The notes under the pieces were generated by a model, which worked only from the letters and a program-made list of their open reading frames with translations, searched no databases and had not been told where the DNA came from. Shown here piece after piece: positions 4,748 through 6,198 of a DNA stretch of 6,198 bases. Source of the stretch: Candidatus Woesearchaeota archaeon (GTDB lineage Archaea; Nanobdellota; Nanobdellia; Woesearchaeales; BM511); NCBI GenBank assembly GCA_018221175.1, contig JAAOYE010000072.1:1-6198 (forward strand), in the 5' to 3' direction. How positions within the stretch are numbered: position 1 is the stretch's first letter; the number at the start of each line of letters is the position of its first letter. Both the position numbers and the translations under genes were made by a program.

Positions 4748-5559
4748 ATTGCGACAAGATACACAGATTAAATGATTACAACGACTTAACACTTGACTGG
4801 ACGAAGCAAAAAACGGTGGGTTGCGTTTTTGAAAGCTTTAACGATTTAGAAACTCTTGTACTAACAACCAATCAAGAAGATGATGGCTACATAATAAAAC
4901 TAGAAAGCGACTCGCAAGACTTAACATTTCTTCAAAGCCCGCCAAAAGACAAAAGATTCATCGAAGCAGACACAGCGTTATCTCTTTTAACAAAGGGCAC
5001 TAAAAACGTTGTGTATGGAAGCAAAGGATTTAGAGCAGATTTTTACTTTGAAAAAAATGAGTTATGTGTTGGCGTTATGAATTATGCTTCAAAAAGCGAC
5101 TTTTTTGCTTTTTTAACACCAGAAAAACAATACATTAACTTGTTTGAATCAGAAAACAAAGTGTTAAGAGATTATGTAAGGGTGGATCATGACAGGCTCC
5201 ACGCATTATTTTTAAAAGACCCTGATTTATACGAAACGAAAAGAAAGGAGTTAGTAGAAGAGTTTATTTCAAAACAACCATTGGAAAAACAAGAAGGTTT
5301 AAGAGCGTTGCAATGGATGTTTGATAAAGAAGTGGAAAAATCGAAGACACCTCTTGGAAAACTGCAAATAGCTCAAAAAGTTTTTTTTGACAACCTTTTT
5401 TGCGAAGGCGGACTTATCGATGTGTACGATAAACACATTTACCCAGTGGAAGGATTTATACCAAACACGTCTCCAACTGTTAAAAAACTGATAACAACGC
5501 CAACAACAAAAAAAGAGCCTGAAAAAAATAATGTTTTAGAGTTTAAGAAAAAAGAATAA
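4744..5559 (+). CDS. Unrecognised protein, second gene of the operon, with helical C-terminal part and disordered tail
   Basis: This soluble protein of 271 residues starts at the ATG overlapping the previous stop. Three parts can be seen. Residues 1-130 have mixed strand/helix character (GYIIKLESDSQDLTFLQSPP, then FYFEKNELCVGVMNYASKSD). Residues about 150-215 are charged and strongly helical (KRKELVEEFISKQPLEKQEG, then ALQWMFDKEVEKSKTPLGKL). The last 30 residues are Thr/Pro/Lys/Glu-rich and probably disordered (TTPTTKKEPEKNNVLEFKKK). No signal peptide, membrane segment or enzyme motif is evident. The two gene products look like a cytoplasmic pair. I do not recognise it. Composition and orientation match the first gene, so the pair looks inherited as a unit. 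Confidence 0.75.
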   Translation: MNCDKIHRLNDYNDLTLDWTKQKTVGCVFESFNDLETLVLTTNQEDDGYIIKLESDSQDLTFLQSPPKDKRFIEADTALSLLTKGTKNVVYGSKGFRADFYFEKNELCVGVMNYASKSDFFAFLTPEKQYINLFESENKVLRDYVRVDHDRLHALFLKDPDLYETKRKELVEEFISKQPLEKQEGLRALQWMFDKEVEKSKTPLGKLQIAQKVFFDNLFCEGGLIDVYDKHIYPVEGFIPNTSPTVKKLITTPTTKKEPEKNNVLEFKKKE

Positions 5560-5561
5560 TT

Positions 5562-5620
5562 TATAAGGTATTCAGGTAGGATGTTAGAATAATCTTAAGA
5601 GTTTAGAAAAATACCTTGTA
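5562..5620 (+). repeat. Inverted repeat around a blocked ATG upstream of the last gene
   Basis: TATAAGGTATT (5562-5572) pairs with AATACCTTGTA (5610-5620) over 11 positions, with one G-U pair in plus-strand RNA and a 37-nt loop. The loop contains AGGTAGG-ATG (5574-5583) and the two in-frame stops described for the next gene. A TATA-like AATTTATAAG (5558-5567) overlaps its left arm. Confidence 0.45.
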
Positions 5621-5706
5621 TTTGTACATGTTGTGGCGAAATAGTTAGAGTTAGTAATCTTAAACTCAGACACAAAGGACATGTTCCAAAGACTTGGCTT
5701 GATGAT
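5581..5706 (+). other. 5' extension of the last gene: Cys-rich motif behind two in-frame stops
   Basis: An ATG at 5581, directly preceded by AGGTAGG, is in the same frame as the gene below but reads ATG TTA GAA TAA TCT TAA. The frame then stays open from 5599 and encodes FRKIPCICTCCGEIVRVSNL followed by KLRHKGHVPKTWLDDLK. The C-x-C-x-x-C-C-G cluster with a later H-x-x-H looks like a zinc-binding head. No ATG, GTG or TTG lies between the stops and 5707, so this coding-like stretch has no ordinary start. It may be a broken 5' end, a non-standard start (ATA 5611 or ATT 5620), or stop readthrough. Confidence 0.45.
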
Positions 5707-6063
5707 TTGAAGATGGGTGACAGTTTACCAAATTATTTACAAAGTGTTGATAACAGGGCTGAATTAATTCTAAATCAAACATCAATAGAGGATTATATTC
5801 AAATAAATTTTAAGAAGTTATGTAGTCTTCGGGGTACTGGTATAAAAGAACTTAGAGGGCGTAAGGTTTTTGAAAATAAGGTGATAATTTATTCTTATTT
5901 AAAATTCATACACGGAGCTAAAACATATGAAGAAGCTCACGAAATATTAAAACAAGGAGTTGTACCAGAAGTAATAGTTAAAAAACGGATTGATGATAAC
6001 AGGGTATCATTAGAAGAGTTAGATTCAATCTCAATTGGGTACTCCACTAAATATGTTCATTAA
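5707..6063 (+). CDS. Unrecognised small protein, possibly 5'-truncated
   Basis: From a TTG at 5707 (an ATG follows at 5713) the frame gives 118 residues. Neither start has a clear ribosome binding site, and the frame continues upstream into a Cys-rich motif, so the real N-terminus may be longer or lost. The body is helical and charged: NRAELILNQTSIEDYIQINF, then KVIIYSYLKFIHGAKTYEEA. It has a repeated basic pattern (ELRGRKVF, VKKRIDD) that would suit nucleic-acid binding, but no named helix-turn-helix is certain. It ends with tandem stops (TAA TGA, 6061-6066). It lies 147 bp after the preceding operon with its own TATA-like box (5558-5567). Codon use is AT-rich like its neighbours. I do not recognise the family. 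Confidence 0.55.
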   Translation: MKMGDSLPNYLQSVDNRAELILNQTSIEDYIQINFKKLCSLRGTGIKELRGRKVFENKVIIYSYLKFIHGAKTYEEAHEILKQGVVPEVIVKKRIDDNRVSLEELDSISIGYSTKYVH

Positions 6064-6065
6064 TG

Positions 6066-6104
6066 AAAAAAAGGAAAAGGCGAAGAATTTTCTTATTTTT
6101 TTTT
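6066..6104. terminator. Poly-T termination region, usable in both directions
   Basis: Nine Ts (6096-6104) just after the last plus-strand gene, with a further T run at 6110-6114, form a typical archaeal U-tract terminator. The A-rich run at 6066-6072 would be a U tract for transcription arriving from the right on the minus strand, so the region could serve convergent transcripts. Confidence 0.55.
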
Positions 6105-6140
6105 AATTGTTTTTAAGGTGTGTCCCAAGTATCCTACTTC

Positions 6141-6182
6141 ACTGACTAGAACCATATAATGAATCATATGAACCTAGTCAGT
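6141..6182 (-). ncRNA. Long hairpin, possible minus-strand structured RNA
   Basis: ACTGACTAG (6141-6149) pairs perfectly with CTAGTCAGT (6174-6182). Inside, CATAT (6153-6157) pairs with ATATG (6166-6170) around an 8-nt loop. Between the two stems each side has AAC on the plus strand, which cannot pair. On the minus strand these become GTT/GTT, which form G-U, U-U, U-G. That makes a nearly continuous 17-bp stem, suggesting the RNA is read from the minus strand. A second small stem, AAGTA/TACTT, follows on the minus strand (6126-6138). I cannot name an RNA family; a recombination or protein-binding site is an alternative. Confidence 0.4.
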
Positions 6183-6198
6183 TTCATCTGGCCATGCC

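Noticed and set aside
5534..5611. Direct repeat of TAGAGTTTAAGAAAAA-like sequence (5537-5552 and 5596-5611)
   Set aside because: Short, imperfect and A-rich; one copy encodes the Lys/Glu tail of the preceding gene, so chance is enough.

Overview
The window is AT-rich and reads as archaeal accessory DNA. Four genes on the minus strand (ATGs at 295, 1961, 2965 and 4165) have a TTTAAATA/TTAAATA-type TATA box centred 25-27 nt upstream of the start codon and no Shine-Dalgarno sequence. That is the spacing expected of leaderless archaeal transcripts. Other starts use strong ribosome binding sites (3412-3417) or a TATA box plus a short leader (4211-4261). The small zinc-ribbon and membrane proteins, the Fic protein with a Lys-rich N-terminal domain and the lipoprotein would suit a DPANN-like archaeon (for example Woesearchaeota/Pacearchaeota), but that placement is inference.

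Layout. Positions 1-4165 are coded on the minus strand. In transcription order they are: a lipoprotein with a degenerate M23/LysM-like beta domain (3440-4165); two very small membrane proteins 2 nt apart (3240-3404 and 3040-3237); a Fic-domain protein (2018-2965) inside a 1039-bp cassette bounded by matched 36-bp inverted repeats (2003-2038 and 3006-3041); a 54-residue Cys/His zinc-binding protein (1797-1961); a fused nuclease, Cas4-like PD-(D/E)XK plus DnaQ-like DUF2779, starting 1 nt after it (320-1795); and the 5' part of a BRO-N (phage antirepressor-type) gene running off the window (1-295). The 54-residue genes at 1797-1961 and 3240-3404 are easily missed because of their size.

The plus strand carries a divergent two-gene operon of unrecognised proteins (4262-4747 and 4744-5559, ATGA overlap). 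It is followed by a gene whose reading frame extends upstream into a Cys-rich motif but whose natural start is blocked by two in-frame stops (5581-6063). A poly-T terminator follows, then a long hairpin (6141-6182) whose G-U pairing suggests it is transcribed from the minus strand.

How the parts may work together. BRO-N, a phage-type zinc peptide, a Cas4/DnaQ nuclease and a Fic enzyme in a repeat-bounded cassette are typical cargo of mobile or virus-derived islands. The strongest unexplained signal is the Fic cassette. It has symmetric terminal repeats but no transposase. One repeat encodes the last residues and stop of Fic, and a further copy of the repeat core lies between the Fic TATA box and its start codon. 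This suggests a passively mobilised toxin-like gene, a self-controlling operator set, or both.
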